Assembly: GCA_033675265.1 (NCBI GenBank)
Contig: JAUJYZ010001026.1
Location: forward strand, 1-64,000
Source of the DNA: Actinostola sp. cb2023
Taxonomy: Eukaryota > Cnidaria > Anthozoa > Actiniaria > Actinostolidae
Reading direction: 5' to 3'
DNA: 64,000 nucleotides
Below the pieces are notes generated by a model. It made no database searches and was not told the DNA's origin. It saw only the letters and a list, made by a program, of their open reading frames with translations. Of the stretch, positions 34,452 through 46,123 are shown piece after piece. How positions within the stretch are numbered: position 1 is the first letter of the stretch; every line of letters starts with the position of its first letter. A program made the translations under genes and the position numbers.

Positions 34452-35071
34452 TTTTCCACAAATTGTGACGGCCAAAGTACCAAGAACTGACAGTAATGAA
34501 AACCCGTATGAGTCAATAAGAGCAACCATTACCTATACCCACGCACACAGATCAGCTTGGTTGCACAAATATTATAATTCATCTTGCGTATTTTTCCACA
34601 AAAAGATGTTGAAGTTGTTTTACAGCTCAAAGACTAATGTCACTGATGACATCTGAATTTGATGCAGTTAATGAGAGCACTGCTACCTGTTCATTGCATT
34701 GCATTTTGTATTAACCGAGGCATTATTTGGCATGGGTTTCTGCATTACATAACGGTATTAAACTGCTGTGTCACTGAGACAAGTGCCCAGTGGTTCAACT
34801 GAAGTCTTCAGGTCATGTTTTAGTCACTTGGAAGCTTGTTGAGGAATAGTTTTATAACTACATAGTTTTATATATTTATAATTTATTTTTGACGATATAT
34901 TTAAATTAGCTTTTTTTTCTTTTCTTAGTTCTAAACCCCATGTAAATTAATTGTTTTTGAAAAGCCCTATGTTCAGAGTGACACAATAAAGTCATTGTGT
35001 TGTAAAAGAGGCTGAAGCGAACCAACGCAGTAGGTTTACTCCGAATTTTGTCTTTTCGTCATTTCATTATT

Positions 35072-35308
35072 TTAATAAACCTTAAGGATTTTCATCAAGA
35101 TTTTTTCTTCGAGAATGCTTTCTCTCTGCCGAACCATCATTCGATATTCTTCAAGCGATTTTAGGTTAATTGTGTGCTCAATGCCGTGACGTTTGGAAGT
35201 GTTTGTCGGTGCTGAATGAATATCCGAGATGTTATTGAATTTTGCAAATGCGAAGTTCACTGTAGCATAACTCCACAGCAACGAGACAGAAAGGGGCTGA
35301 GATGTAAG
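35072..35308 (-). CDS. Possible terminal exon of an unrecognised minus-strand gene
   Basis: On the minus strand a frame runs from an acceptor-like TTACATCTCAG to a TAA at 35072. It encodes about 78 residues ending NLKSLEEYRMMVRQRESILE then EKILMKILKVY, a charged, helix-like stretch that looks more protein-like than its surroundings. The family is not recognised and no upstream exon was identified. E2F-type sites lie upstream at 35645 and 36081. It could be chance. Confidence 0.25.
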   Translation of the reverse strand, partial: LTSQPLSVSLLWSYATVNFAFAKFNNISDIHSAPTNTSKRHGIEHTINLKSLEEYRMMVRQRESILEEKILMKILKVY

Positions 35309-35644
35309 TGGTCCTTGGAGAAACACCCTTTATAAATGTATTAGTGTTATTAGGGCTCGTCACAATGCATATTTATTTAATCTGTATTCTATTTAAACAA
35401 ATATTCAGTCTTTTGTGTCGACTATACCTGTTTGTGGACCAAGTCTTTTACAAAGGAGGCTTAGCCGATATAAGCACAAAATTTCACTTTACAATATTAA
35501 TATTATTGATTTTTAAACCTATGAACTTCATCTATATGTGTGTTGAAAATGGTCAGCCTAAAGGAACTGGAAAATTTCAGTGCATAAAGATGCAATAATT
35601 TTCAATTCAAATCCAGAAAGTTTGTCATTGTTCTAAGTCTAAAT

Positions 35645-35656
35645 TTTGGCGCCAAA
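35645..35656. promoter_or_regulatory. Palindromic E2F site
   Basis: TTTGGCGCCAAA is a perfect match to the E2F consensus TTTSGCGCSAAA. It lies 0.8 kb upstream of the proposed PRDM-B start and upstream of the possible minus-strand exon. Confidence 0.45.
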
Positions 35657-36080
35657 GCCTCCACAGAGTCGATAATTGCTTGTGTTCGCGTTGCGTCATC
35701 AAAAGCCCATCTCGATAACTGATTTTTAAATGTGTTTGTCATCATAATTTCTTCAACGTGTTATTTAAAGTTATGAGAAGTGGAAATGTTTTATATTAAA
35801 AGAGCAGAGTGTTGCTTTGTTTGTCGTGAATCGGCCGCCATGGTGGAGGTACAGCATCACGACAGCCGTATCAACGTTAAAAGTTTCAATTATTCATTTT
35901 CAAGCAGCTCGCTAACAAAGCAGGTTATTGGATCAAAATTTCGCCAATTTGTTTATTTTTGTGTGTTCTTCAAGATCTGAGATGCAGGATTTAATAGCCT
36001 GGGTGGATATGTTTCTCTGTTCTTCAAGATTGTTCACAGACTGTTCACAGTCTACTACTTGTGACGAAGTGGGGTTAGAT

Positions 36081-36109
36081 TTTGGCGGGAAAGTGAACTT
36101 TTCGCGCGC
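36081..36109 (+). promoter_or_regulatory. Tandem E2F sites upstream of PRDM-B
   Basis: TTTGGCGGGAAA (36081-36092) is the canonical E2F site, followed at once by TTTTCGCGCGC (36099-36109), a second match. They lie about 350 bp before the proposed first ATG of PRDM-B. This suggests proliferation- or germline-linked expression, which is inferred from sequence only. Confidence 0.5.
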
Positions 36110-36440
36110 AAGAAAATGAAGCTATAGAATAAGACTTCGTTCGTTCGACTTCGAATGTTTTGTGTTCGCAGACTTTAAGGTCAAGGGATCATTCTAATTT
36201 TGGTAAAATAATGTTAATCTAAATATTCATAGCTAGTTGGAAACAATAGGTTTTGGCGGTGTTCCACTTCAGGAGTTAAGGTTCTGCGCCGTGAGAGTTT
36301 AATACAATTCATACTCCAGGTATAAGTTTGGTTTTGCTGGCGCAAAAGAACGCGGCATTTTTGAGAACGATTGGAGAAGAATTCCACTGATTAGCTTCTT
36401 CTGCGTGGTACACATCGAAAAGACGTGACGACTTTTAAAA

Positions 36441-39400
36441 ATGGTGAGTTTGAGGAGGGAAAAACAAGAGTTTCATTCATCGAGTGGTCGATTTTGATTC
36501 ATTCTGAATGACACGTCAATTATTCTTTGCCAACTGAAATAACTCTTATCATAGATCAATAAAACTAATTTCTTTAAACGAAAAATAGATTTGGAAACAA
36601 ATAGATTTTCCTAACTAGGCAGTTATTTGTTTCAGTAATATAGCTTTCGTCAGTCGAAGGAAAAAAATTGATAAGAAAGTTCAGTGATGCGTATTTCATC
36701 GCAGAATTCAAAATCACATGAATATGTCGACTTTCACATAGTGCCTTGCGTTACTCTCTGTTTTCGAACAAAATCCACAACTCCACTTTATATGACTTCT
36801 GTATTCTATAGTTATTGGAAAAACTTGAATAAAATCTGTTTGATTTTTGAATCGTTTAATCGTCTGCTAGCATTTTCAATCGTTCCAGAGCACAATTTAT
36901 GCAAGATAAGACCAAAGGAAAAAACAGCTTTAAAACAGGTTTCCACTAGCGACGTAAGCGCAAACGTAAGCACGAGAGGCTTTATGTCACTGTGTAAACA
37001 GGCCTGCCGCAAACGCAAGGTTAAGGACAATTTATTGTGCTTGCTCTTATGCTTGCATCGAGGCAATTCGCATGCACATGACACAAGTTCTTATGCTAGT
37101 GAATAAATACCATGCATAACGTTCAACTTTATTTATTGCTATTCTCTCCATCCAAATTTCAGCTCATCGTCATGAGCAGACAGTATTTTGTCGGGATGTC
37201 AGTCTGATTGTGAAATTACAGTATTGTTGAATATTCAAAGAACTTCAAATCTAACCATGATATCGAGTACTGAAGGAATTTGCTTCCTATTTTTGAGGAA
37301 ATTGTGCACTATTATCATCACAACATACTTTTTGACACGAATTGTTTTGTCTGGTTTTATTTATTACGTGTGAGCTCCACGTCTCAAAGTCTATTCGCTA
37401 CTCGTCTTCTGTTGACTGACTACTATTTAAATAATTTAGAGCGCACAGCGCGCAGTGCATATCCGCTCAGTTACCATGACAACCTGTGGAATTTTATTAT
37501 GAAAGCTAGTACGTTTCGTACTTCAACAAGACAAAGCCCTCAAATTTGGTTGGGACCTTAATAAATAATAATAATAATAGATACGTATATAGCGCCAGTA
37601 AATGAAACTAAATGTCATCTAAAATATTTTAAATTATTTAATTATTTAAATCACTAAGTGTTTTTACTTTAACAATTTTTATTATTGATTATATTAATAA
37701 ATGATCTTGTTTCGTATGTCATCTTTTCAGAATCGAAGTGATGAGCAACTCAAGGTTTATCAACCATCTGCCAAAAGACATAAGGCGGATGACACAACAT
37801 CTTCCAATGTAAAGTTTTCGTACGAAGATCTTCATAATTACTTGTTCCATAAAAGGAACGCTACTGCTAATACGCCGAACGTTGGAATTCCTGTCGATGG
37901 TAGGTGCTTTTCTTTGGTCAACTATACGTGCATGCTCGTTTCGTATAATAATAATAATATAAGCTTGGTGGTTCGGAGGAGAACCATCATGAGGAAGATG
38001 TTTACGAAATATTTAATTAGAGCAAAGAAAATTAAGAAAAATAAGCAATAAAATTATTATTATTATTAAAATTGTGAGATGTTTTCAGAGTGTTATTTAG
38101 GCCAGCGGTAAGCAAAAGTAATGCTCAAAAAGCACATTTGCAAGAAAGGGCGGCAAAGTTTTCACCTAAACTCATCTTCGTTCTCGTGCAGCAAGCTTCT
38201 TCCTCGTCTCTTTCTTGTCAGTTTCATACTAGTCATCATCTTCTTCAGTTCTATAACTCTTGTTGGTCGTTCTTGTCTTCAAATTTCCAGTTCTTCTGCT
38301 GTTGTCTCTTTTATTTCTAAAGCATTGTCATCATCTTCTTCAGTTCTATTACTCTTGTTGGTCGTTCTTGTCTTCAAATTTCCAGTTCTTCTGCTGTTGT
38401 CTCTTTTATTTCTAAAGCATTGTCATCATCTTCTTCAGTTCTATTACTCTTGTTGGTCGTTCTTGTCTTCAAATTTCAGTTCTTCTGCTGTTGTCTCTTT
38501 TATTTCTAAAGCATTGTCATCATCTTCTTCAGTTCTATTACTCTTGTTGGTCGTTCTTGTCTTCAAATTTCCAGTTCTTCTGCTGTTGTCTCTTTTATTT
38601 CTAAAGCATTGTCATCATCTTCTTCAGTTCTATTACTCTTGTTGGTCGTTCTTGTCTTTAAATTTCCAGTTCTTCTGCTGTTGTCTCTTTTATTTCTAAA
38701 GCATTGTCATCATCTTCTTCAGTTCTATTACTCTTGTTGGTCGTTCTTGTCTTCAAATTTCCAGTTCTTCTGCTGTTGTCTCTTTTATTTCTAAAGCATT
38801 GTCATCATCTTCTTCAGTTCTATTACTCTTGTTGGTCGTTCTTGTCTTCAAATTTCCAGTTCTTCTGCTGTTGTCTCTTTTATTTCTAAAGCATTGTCAT
38901 CATCTTCTTCAGTTCTATTACTCTTGTTGGTCGTTCTTGTCTTCAAATTTCAGTTCTTCTGCTGTTGTCTCTTTTATTTCTAAAGCATTGTCATCATCTT
39001 CTTCAGTTCTATTACTCTTGTTGGTCGTTCTTGTCTTCAAATTTCAGTTCTTCTGCTGTTGTCTCTTTTATTTCTAAAGCATTGTCATCATCTTCTTCAG
39101 TTCTATTACTCTTGTTGGTCGTTCTTGTCTTCAAATTTCCAGTTCTTCTGCTGTTGTCTCTTTTATTTCTAAAGCATTGTCATCATCTTCTTCAGTTCTA
39201 TTACTCTTGTTGGTCGTTCTTGTCTTCAAATTTCCAGTTCTTCTGCTGTTGTCTCTTTTATTTCTAAAGCATTGTCATCATCTTCTTCAGTTCTATTACT
39301 CTTGTTGGTCGTTCTTGTCTTCAAATTTCCAGTTCTTCTGCTGTTGTTGTCTCTTTTATTTCTAAAGCATTGTCATCATCTTCTTCAGTTCTATTACTCT

Positions 39401-42400
39401 TGTTGGTCGTTCTTGTCTTTAAATTTCCAGTTCTTCTGCTGTTGTCTCTTTTATTTCTAAAGCATTGTCATCATCTTCTTCAGTTCTACAACTCTTGTTG
39501 GTCGTTCTTGTCTTCAAATTTCCAGTTCTTCTGCTGTTATCTCTTTTATTTCTAAAGCATTGTCATCATCTTCTTCAGTTCTATTACTCTTGTTGGTCGT
39601 TCTTGTGTTCAAATTTCCAGTTCTTCTTCTGCTGTTGTCTCTTTTATTTCTAAAGCATTGTCATCATCTTCTTCAGTTCTATTACTCTTGTTGGTCGTTC
39701 TTGTCTTCAAATTTCCAGTTCTTCTGCTGTTGTCTCTTTTATTTCTAAAGCATTGTCATCATCTTCTTCAGTTCTATTACTCTTGTTGGTCGTTCTTGTC
39801 TTCAAATTTCCAGTTCTTCTGCTGTTGTCTCTCTTTTATTTCTAAAGCATTGTCATCATCTTCTTCAGTTCTATAACTCTTGTTGGTCGTTCTTGTCTTC
39901 AAATTTCCAGTTCTTCTGCTGTTGTCTCTTTTATTTCTAAAGCATTGTCATCATCTTCTTCAGTTCTATTACTCTTGTTGGTCGTTCTTGTCTTCAAATT
40001 TCAGTTCTTCTGCTGTTGTCTCTTTTATTTCTAAAGCATTGTCATCATCTTCTTCAGTTCTATTACTCTTGTTGGTCGTTCTTGTCTTCAAATTTCCAGT
40101 TCTTCTGCTGTTGTCTCTTTTATTTCTAAAGCATTGTCATCATCTTCTTCAGTTCTATTACTCTTGTTGGTCGTTCTTGTCTTCAAATTTCCAGTTCTTC
40201 TGCTGTTGTCTCTTTTATTTCTAAAGCATTGTCATCATCTTCTTCAGTTCTATTACTCTTGTTGGTCGTTCTTGTCTTCAAATTTCCAGTTCTTCTGCTG
40301 TTGTCTCTTTTATTTCTAAAGCATTGTCATCATCTTCTTCAGTTCTATTACTCTTGTTGGTCGTTCTTGTGTTCAAATTTCCAGTTCTTCTGCTGTTGTC
40401 CATTTTATTTCTAAAGCATTGTCATCATCTTCTTCAGTTCTATTACTCTTGTTGGTCGTTCTTGTCTTTAAATTTCCAGTTCTTCTGCTGTTGTCTCTTT
40501 TATTTCTAAAGCATTGTCATCATCTTCTTCAGTTCTATTACTCTTGTTGGTCGTTCTTGTCTTCAAATTTCCAGTTCTTCTGCTGTTGTCTCTTTTATTT
40601 CTAAAGCATTGTCATCATCTTCTTCAGTTCTATTACTCTTGTTGGTCGTTCTTGTGTTCAAATTTCCAGTTCTTCTGCTGTTGTCCATTTTATTTCTAAA
40701 GCATTGTCATCATCTTCTTCAGTTCTATTACTCTTGTTGGTCGTTCTTGTCTTTAAATTTCCAGTTCTTCTGCTGTTGTCTCTTTTATTTCTAAAGCATT
40801 GTCATCATCTTCTTCAGTTCTATTACTCTTGTTGTCGGTCGTTCTTGTGTTCAAATTTCCAGTTCTTCTGCTGTTGTCTCTTTTATTTCTAAAGCATTGT
40901 CATCATCTTCTTCAGTTCTATTACTCTTGTTGGTCGTTCTTGTCTTCAAATTTCCAGTTCTTCTGCTGTTGTCTCTTTTATTTCTAAAGCATTGTCATCA
41001 TCTTCTTCAGTTCTATTACTCTTGTTGGTCGTTCTTGTCTTCAAATTTCCAGTTCTTCTGCTGTTGTCTCTTTTATTTCTAAAGCATTGTCATCATCTTC
41101 TTCAGTTCTATTACTCTTGTTGGTCGTTCTTGTCTTCAAATTTCCAGTTCTTCTGCTGTTGTCTCTTTTATTTCTAAAGCATTGTCATCATCTTCTTCAG
41201 TTCTATTACTCTTGTTGGTCGTTCTTGTCTTCAAATTTCAGTTCTTCTGCTGTTGTCTCTTTTATTTCTAAAGCATTGTCATCATCTTCTTCAGTTCTAT
41301 TACTCTTGTTGGTCGTTCTTGTCTTCAAATTTCCAGTTCTTCTGCTGTTGTCTCTTTTATTTCTAAAGCATTGTCATCATCTTCTTCAGTTCTATTACTC
41401 TTGTTGGTCGTTCTTGTCTTCAAATTTCCAGTTCTTCTGCTGTTGTCTCTTTTATTTCTAAAGCATTGTCATCATCTTCTTCAGTTCTATTACTCTTGTT
41501 GGTCGTTCTTGTCTTCAAATTTCCAGTTCTTCTGCTGTTGTCTCTTTTATTTCTAAAGCATTGTCATCATCTTCTTCAGTTCTATTACTCTTGTTGGTCG
41601 TTCTTGTGTTCAAATTTCCAGTTCTTCTGCTGTTGTCCATTTTATTTCTAAAGCATTGTCATCATCTTCTTCAGTTCTATTACTCTTGTTGGTCGTTCTT
41701 GTCTTTAAATTTCCAGTTCTTCTGCTGTTGTCTCTTTTATTTCTAAAGCATTGTCATCATCTTCTTCAGTTCTATTACTCTTATTGGTCGTTCTTGTCTT
41801 CAAATTTCCAGTTCTTCTGCTGTTGTCTCTTTTATTTCTAAAGCATTGTCATCATCTTCTTCAGTTCTATTACTCTTGTTGGTCGTTCTTGTCTTCAAAT
41901 TTCAGTTCTTCTGCTGTTGTCTCTTTTATTTCTAAAGCATTGTCATCATCTTCTTCAGTTCTATTACTCTTGTTGGTCGTTCTTGTCTTCAAATTTCCAG
42001 TTCTTCTGCTGTTGTCTCTTTTATTTCTAAAGCATTGTCATCGTCTTCTTCAGTCTATTACCCTTGTTGGTCGTTCTTGTCTTCAAATTTCCAGTTCTTC
42101 TGCTGTTGTCTCTTTTATTTCTAAAGCATTGTCATCGTCTTCTTCAATTCTATAACTCTTGTTGGTCGTTCTTGTCTTCAAATTTCCAGTTCTTCTGCTG
42201 TTGTATCTTTTATTTCTAAAGCATTGTCATCATCTTCTTCAGTTCTATTACTCTTGTTGGTCGTTCTTGTCTTCAAATTTCCAGTTCTTCTGCTGTTGTC
42301 TCTTTTATTTCTAAAGCATTGTCATCGTCTTCTTCAGTTCTATTACTCTTGTTGGTCGTTCTTGTCTTCAAATTTCCAGTTCTTCTGCTGTTGTCTCTTT

Positions 42401-44820
42401 TATTTCTAAAGCATTGTCATCGTCTTCTTCAATTCTATAACTCTTGTTGGTCGTTCTTGTCTTCAAATTTCCAGTTCTTCTGCTGTTGTCTCTTTTATTT
42501 CTAAAGCATTGTCATCGTCTTCTTCAATTCTATAACTCTTGTTGGTCATTCTTGTCTTCAAATTTCCAGTTCTTCTGCTGTTGTCTCTTTTATTTCTAAA
42601 GCATTGTCATCATCTTCTTCAGTTCTATTACTCTTGTTGGTCGTTCTTGTCTTCAAATTTCCAGTTCTTCTGCTGTTGTCTCTTTTATTTCTAAAGCATT
42701 GTCATCGTCTTCTTCAGTTCTATTACTCTTGTTGGTCGTTCTTGTCTTCAAATTTCCAGTTCTTCTGCTGTTGTCTCTTTTATGTCTAAAGCATTTGCTT
42801 GATCTTATTTCTTGCTATGTTTATTTATTTGTTTATCTTACATATATCTGAATCTTTTGACCGTTTCACACTAAATATTGTTCCTTTCATCTGATGAAAT
42901 TTCCTCCAGGATCCACCTCCATCAATCCAACAAGTCCTACAAGTCATCCACAAAGCCATGAAGTACCAAACCCCAGCGACGAACTGCCTGATATTGTACG
43001 CGTTTGTTCCTCGGTTGTTCCTGGTGCTGGTTATGGTGTCCAGGCTAGCCAGGTCATTCCTGAAGGAGCGTGGATTGGACCCTATAAAGGCAGACTTATC
43101 AAGCCAGGGGATGACTGGAGTACAATTGACTCCTCATATCTCTGGGAGGTAAGCATTACTAACAACATTTGACTTGATATAAAAATATCTTTAAAAAAAC
43201 AATGACATATAAATGTATTTTTTTCCCCCAGATTTTCAATGACGGTAAATTACTAGGGTACATTGATGGAGGCGACAAAAAGAATTCCAGTTGGATGAGG
43301 TTCATCCGATGCGCACGGCACAAGCAAGAACAAAACTTGTATGCTTTCCAGTACCTGAACAAGATTTATTACCGCGCATACAAAACCATCCAACCTGGCC
43401 AGGAATTGCTGGTTTGGTATGATGACATATACACACAATACCTTGGAATACCATATGAAGGCATCTATGATATGGCTTCTTCAAAAGGTAATTTCCAAGG
43501 GTCTTTATTGGACGAAACGCGGTATGTTGCTGATAGGGTAGAATAGGAATGTGTTGGAATTTGCAGCCTCAATGTTTCCAATATTCAAAGGACCTTGGAA
43601 TACGTTGAAAGTGTGAATATTCAATCTAGCTTCAGGCCATTTTCAAAGTTGGAATTTTTAAAAAAGTTAGAAGAGCAAAGACATTGTTTGTTTAAAAGAT
43701 GGGGAAGAAAACGACAACAAACTGTGGAATTGCTAAGTGTAGGAAGGCTGTCTATGTACCTTATTATTATTATTATTTTTTTACATTTTGTTTATGTACC
43801 TTTACTGTTATTTCAGACCCATCAAAGTTTGGAGGACACTTGGTATTAGTAGCTCAAGAAGAAGGTTTCCTTACTCCTCCAAGTAGTCCTAGCAAGTCAC
43901 CCAGCTACGACCTCTTTAAGCCAGTGTCACCACCACCACTAACAACAGCAGCACCAGCCAAAGAAGTCAGTCAACTGGAATATCGTCAGAATTCAAAAGA
44001 GATAATTCGTGACAGGCTACGCAGAAAGCAGTCAGGTAGTTTTTCCCAAGACACCGTCCGAAGAGGTCTGTCAGTCAGTCCTTTCCCACTACCTCTTCCA
44101 CCGCCACTGCAGTCAAGGGCAGAATTTCCTAATCAAAGAATCCAAACAAATTCCACTGAGACGAACTATGTTGTAACTGCTCAATTTAGCCAGCCAAGCC
44201 CTTCGTCACTCTTATTTCCTGGATTCGACAGTTCCTCAAAGACAACGCAATTTCAATCACGCGCAGATGATGTTGTTCTGGGTTCTTTGCTCGTCGAGAA
44301 ACTCCACCTTTCTGAAGACAGCACACAAGTGAGCCCTCAGAACGAGAACCATGTGAACGACAGCCGTCAGAGTTCAAATGTATCAGCTTCAGAGAGTTCT
44401 ATCTCTCCGTCTTCTTCAAGTGGCCATGAAGTGGTCAGTCCAACGACCACCGTTGTAAATGAACAACCGCAATCCCTGCAGTGCGGACAGTGCAAGACCA
44501 CATTTTCTCAGCGAAGCATCTTGCAAACCCACATATGCACAAGTCTAACGACCTTGCCTTATCAGTGTGGCCACTGCGATGAACGCTTTTCAAGCCCAGG
44601 ACAGATGACGGTACATGTTGCCATTCATCAAGACAAGAAACCGTTCAAATGCGGCTACTGTTCTCGCTCGTTCACCGGTGCTACCACCCTGAACAACCAC
44701 GTTCGTATGCATTCCGGCGAGAAGGCATTTGACTGCTATAAGTGCGGCAAAACATTCACTAAAGGTTTGCAGCTCAGCAGACATCAGAAAATACCCGGAA
44801 ACTGTGTGCCTTGTTCGTAA
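36441..44820 (+). CDS. PRDM-B: intact PR/SET-domain zinc finger protein (5 exons, 556 aa)
   Basis: Exons 36441-36443, 37731-37899, 42910-43148, 43232-43487 and 43817-44820 join in frame (1671 nt) with GT-AG introns. The first coding exon would be only the ATG, cut by a strong donor (ATG|GTGAGT). Alternatively translation starts at 37701 or 37716, where ATGs read in frame through the acceptor. Exon 2 carries [17 protein letters not shown], shared in pattern with PRDM-C. The PR domain is split as in the paralogs: [22 protein letters not shown] and SSYLWE, then [26 protein letters not shown] and [11 protein letters not shown] Ser/Pro-rich linker (about 230-440) precedes four fingers from about residue 445: CGQCKTTF...[19 protein letters not shown] (GATTLNNH) and CYKCGKTF...HQKIPGNC. 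Presumed a nuclear DNA-binding regulator; methyltransferase activity is unproven. Confidence 0.85.
38225..42795. repeat. 95-bp minisatellite in PRDM-B intron
   Basis: About 48 copies of a pyrimidine-rich 95-bp unit (TCTAAAGCATTGTCATCATC, TTCTTCAGTTCTATTACTC, TTGTTGGTCGTTCTTGTC, TTCAAATTTCCAGTTCTTC). Each unit contains a polypyrimidine tract followed by CAG that resembles a 3' splice site. Units are highly alike, with variants such as a missing C in TTTCCAG, CCATTTT for CTCTTTT and TCGTCTTC clustered in sub-blocks. The 61-residue frames repeated along it are artefacts. Confidence 0.97.
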
Positions 44821-45004
44821 TTGAACTTGTAAATGTGTTGATTTCGATAAGAAATGACTGGTGTAATTTGTGTGTATAATTTATAGTTTGAAAGTTTTTA
44901 TGTATTTTATTGATAGTATAGCTAAATAGATAGCTTAAATAATTAACAATTAGACTACGAGTTCGAGGTTTCTATGAGGCAATAGTCAACGAGTAGTCTA
45001 ATTG

Positions 45005-45224
45005 TTTTAGCATAAACCATCCAGTAGGTCAGTAAAAATGACAGAAACAAGCAACAGACAATAATTCGTCGACAAACTCCTTCGAAACATTAGAAAAACG
45101 CGACGACGAAGCCGCCATTTTGTTTGTTTACCTCTACTCGGGGTCTATGAGCTGATAGACCACTAGTAGCCAACCAATCAGATTGCAGGATTTGCGATAG
45201 ACCACTGGATGGTTTATGCTAAAT
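45005..45224. mobile_element. MITE related to 19974-20158, downstream of PRDM-B
   Basis: TTTTAGCATAAACCATCCAG at the left and its near-perfect reverse complement (CTGGATGGTTTATGCTAAA) at the right. It has the same internal block CCAATCAGATTGCAGGATT and the same outside segment ACGAGTAGTCTAATTG as the copy in PRDM-A intron 1, but a different TIR sequence. 44821-45004 is 3' flank with nothing else recognised. Confidence 0.75.
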
Positions 45225-45343
45225 AATCATATCTTATTGACATCGTTATCCATTCAACTGTAAATACTGCTGTAAACAGACTTTCCTCGCCGTGGTTTAG
45301 TTGAGGAGAAAGAAGGTCAATCCCTCTGGCAAATTCCTTGATA

Positions 45344-45362
45344 AATAAAAGATCAGAATAAA
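45344..45362 (+). promoter_or_regulatory. Candidate polyadenylation signals of PRDM-B
   Basis: Two AATAAA hexamers at 45344-45349 and 45357-45362, about 0.5 kb after the stop codon. If used, the 3' UTR would include the MITE at 45005-45224. Confidence 0.35.
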
Positions 45363-45426
45363 GTAAATACTGTAAGTGTTGTGCTTGTTGATGTGAGTTT
45401 TCTGGGTGTCACAACACGTGTTGCAT

Positions 45427-45568
45427 TAGAGCAGATTTCGTATGACTGTGAAAAACTTACGGCACGGACGTGCCGTGCCGTGACCGTGATGATTTAGGAT
45501 TTCGAATGATTTTGTACCGTGCCGTGCCGTGCGCCGTGGTTTTTCACAGTCATACGAAATTTGCTCTA
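45427..45568. mobile_element. MITE, TA-flanked, family 1 copy 2
   Basis: TAGAGCAGATTTCGTATGAC at the left and GTCATACGAAATTTGCTCTA at the right. It has the same ends and GGATTTCGAATGA interior as 3314-3460, plus runs of GTGCC/GGCAC. Confidence 0.82.
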
Positions 45569-45892
45569 CCAATTGTGTCACGGTACCGTGACCCTGGTGA
45601 CGGTTCCGTTCTTCATGCAAAATTTACTCGAGCAGAATACTTTTATAAAATATTAAAATCGAAAATACTTTAAACCGAAGGAAATTTCAAAACATCCCAC
45701 TTTGCAAAACTAAGGCGGTACCACTTGTGACACGTTCACATAAATAAAGCCGATCAAAACAGCTTCACACTTTCAAATTGTGACGTTTTCAAAACTCTGT
45801 TCTAAAGTTTCTACGAGGTGTAGTGGTAAAATGTACTGCTCTGCCATTTGTTTTTGTACAGTGGATTTGATAAGTTATCCCATACGCGTTCC

Positions 45893-46123
45893 TTTTAGGC
45901 CGAATGGCTTCTCTCTATTATTATTATTATTTACACGGCACAACTTTTGCCTACAACTCAGTGTCGCATGCAACTTGCTTTCAACAGTTGTGAGCAAGTT
46001 GTAGGCTGATTTACACGAAGCACCTGGAATTTCAGTGTGTTGTATGTATGGATTGAGCATGCGCAAGCAAGTTGTATGCGACAGTTGTAAGCAAAAGTTG
46101 CGCCGTCTAAATCGGCCTTTAGA
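45893..46123. mobile_element. Fold-back MITE with GGCCGA ends
   Basis: Left end TTTTAGGCCGAATGG and right end TCGGCCTTTAGA. Inner arms share CAACTTTTGC.TACAACT, GTCGCATGCAACTTGC and CAAGTTGTATGCGAC in inverted order. An ATT microsatellite has grown in the left arm. 46124-46636 is the 3' flank of PRDM-C. Confidence 0.65.

Larger units (their letters stand above)
32662..35071. other. Intergenic region between PRDM-A and PRDM-B
   Basis: AT-rich with short random frames only. Listed separately within it are a regulatory-like cluster at 33201-33230, a retroelement-like tail at 33930-33970 and a hairpin at 34305-34451. Confidence 0.5.

Noticed and set aside
36684..37106. 140-codon plus-strand frame
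   Set aside because: No domain. Its second half reads through a repeat-like stretch with GACGTAAGCGCAAACGTAAGC motifs, and it lies in the first intron of PRDM-B.
38121..42789. Many Leu/Ser-rich frames suggesting membrane proteins
   Set aside because: They repeat every 95 bp with the minisatellite. Hydrophobicity comes from T-rich codons.
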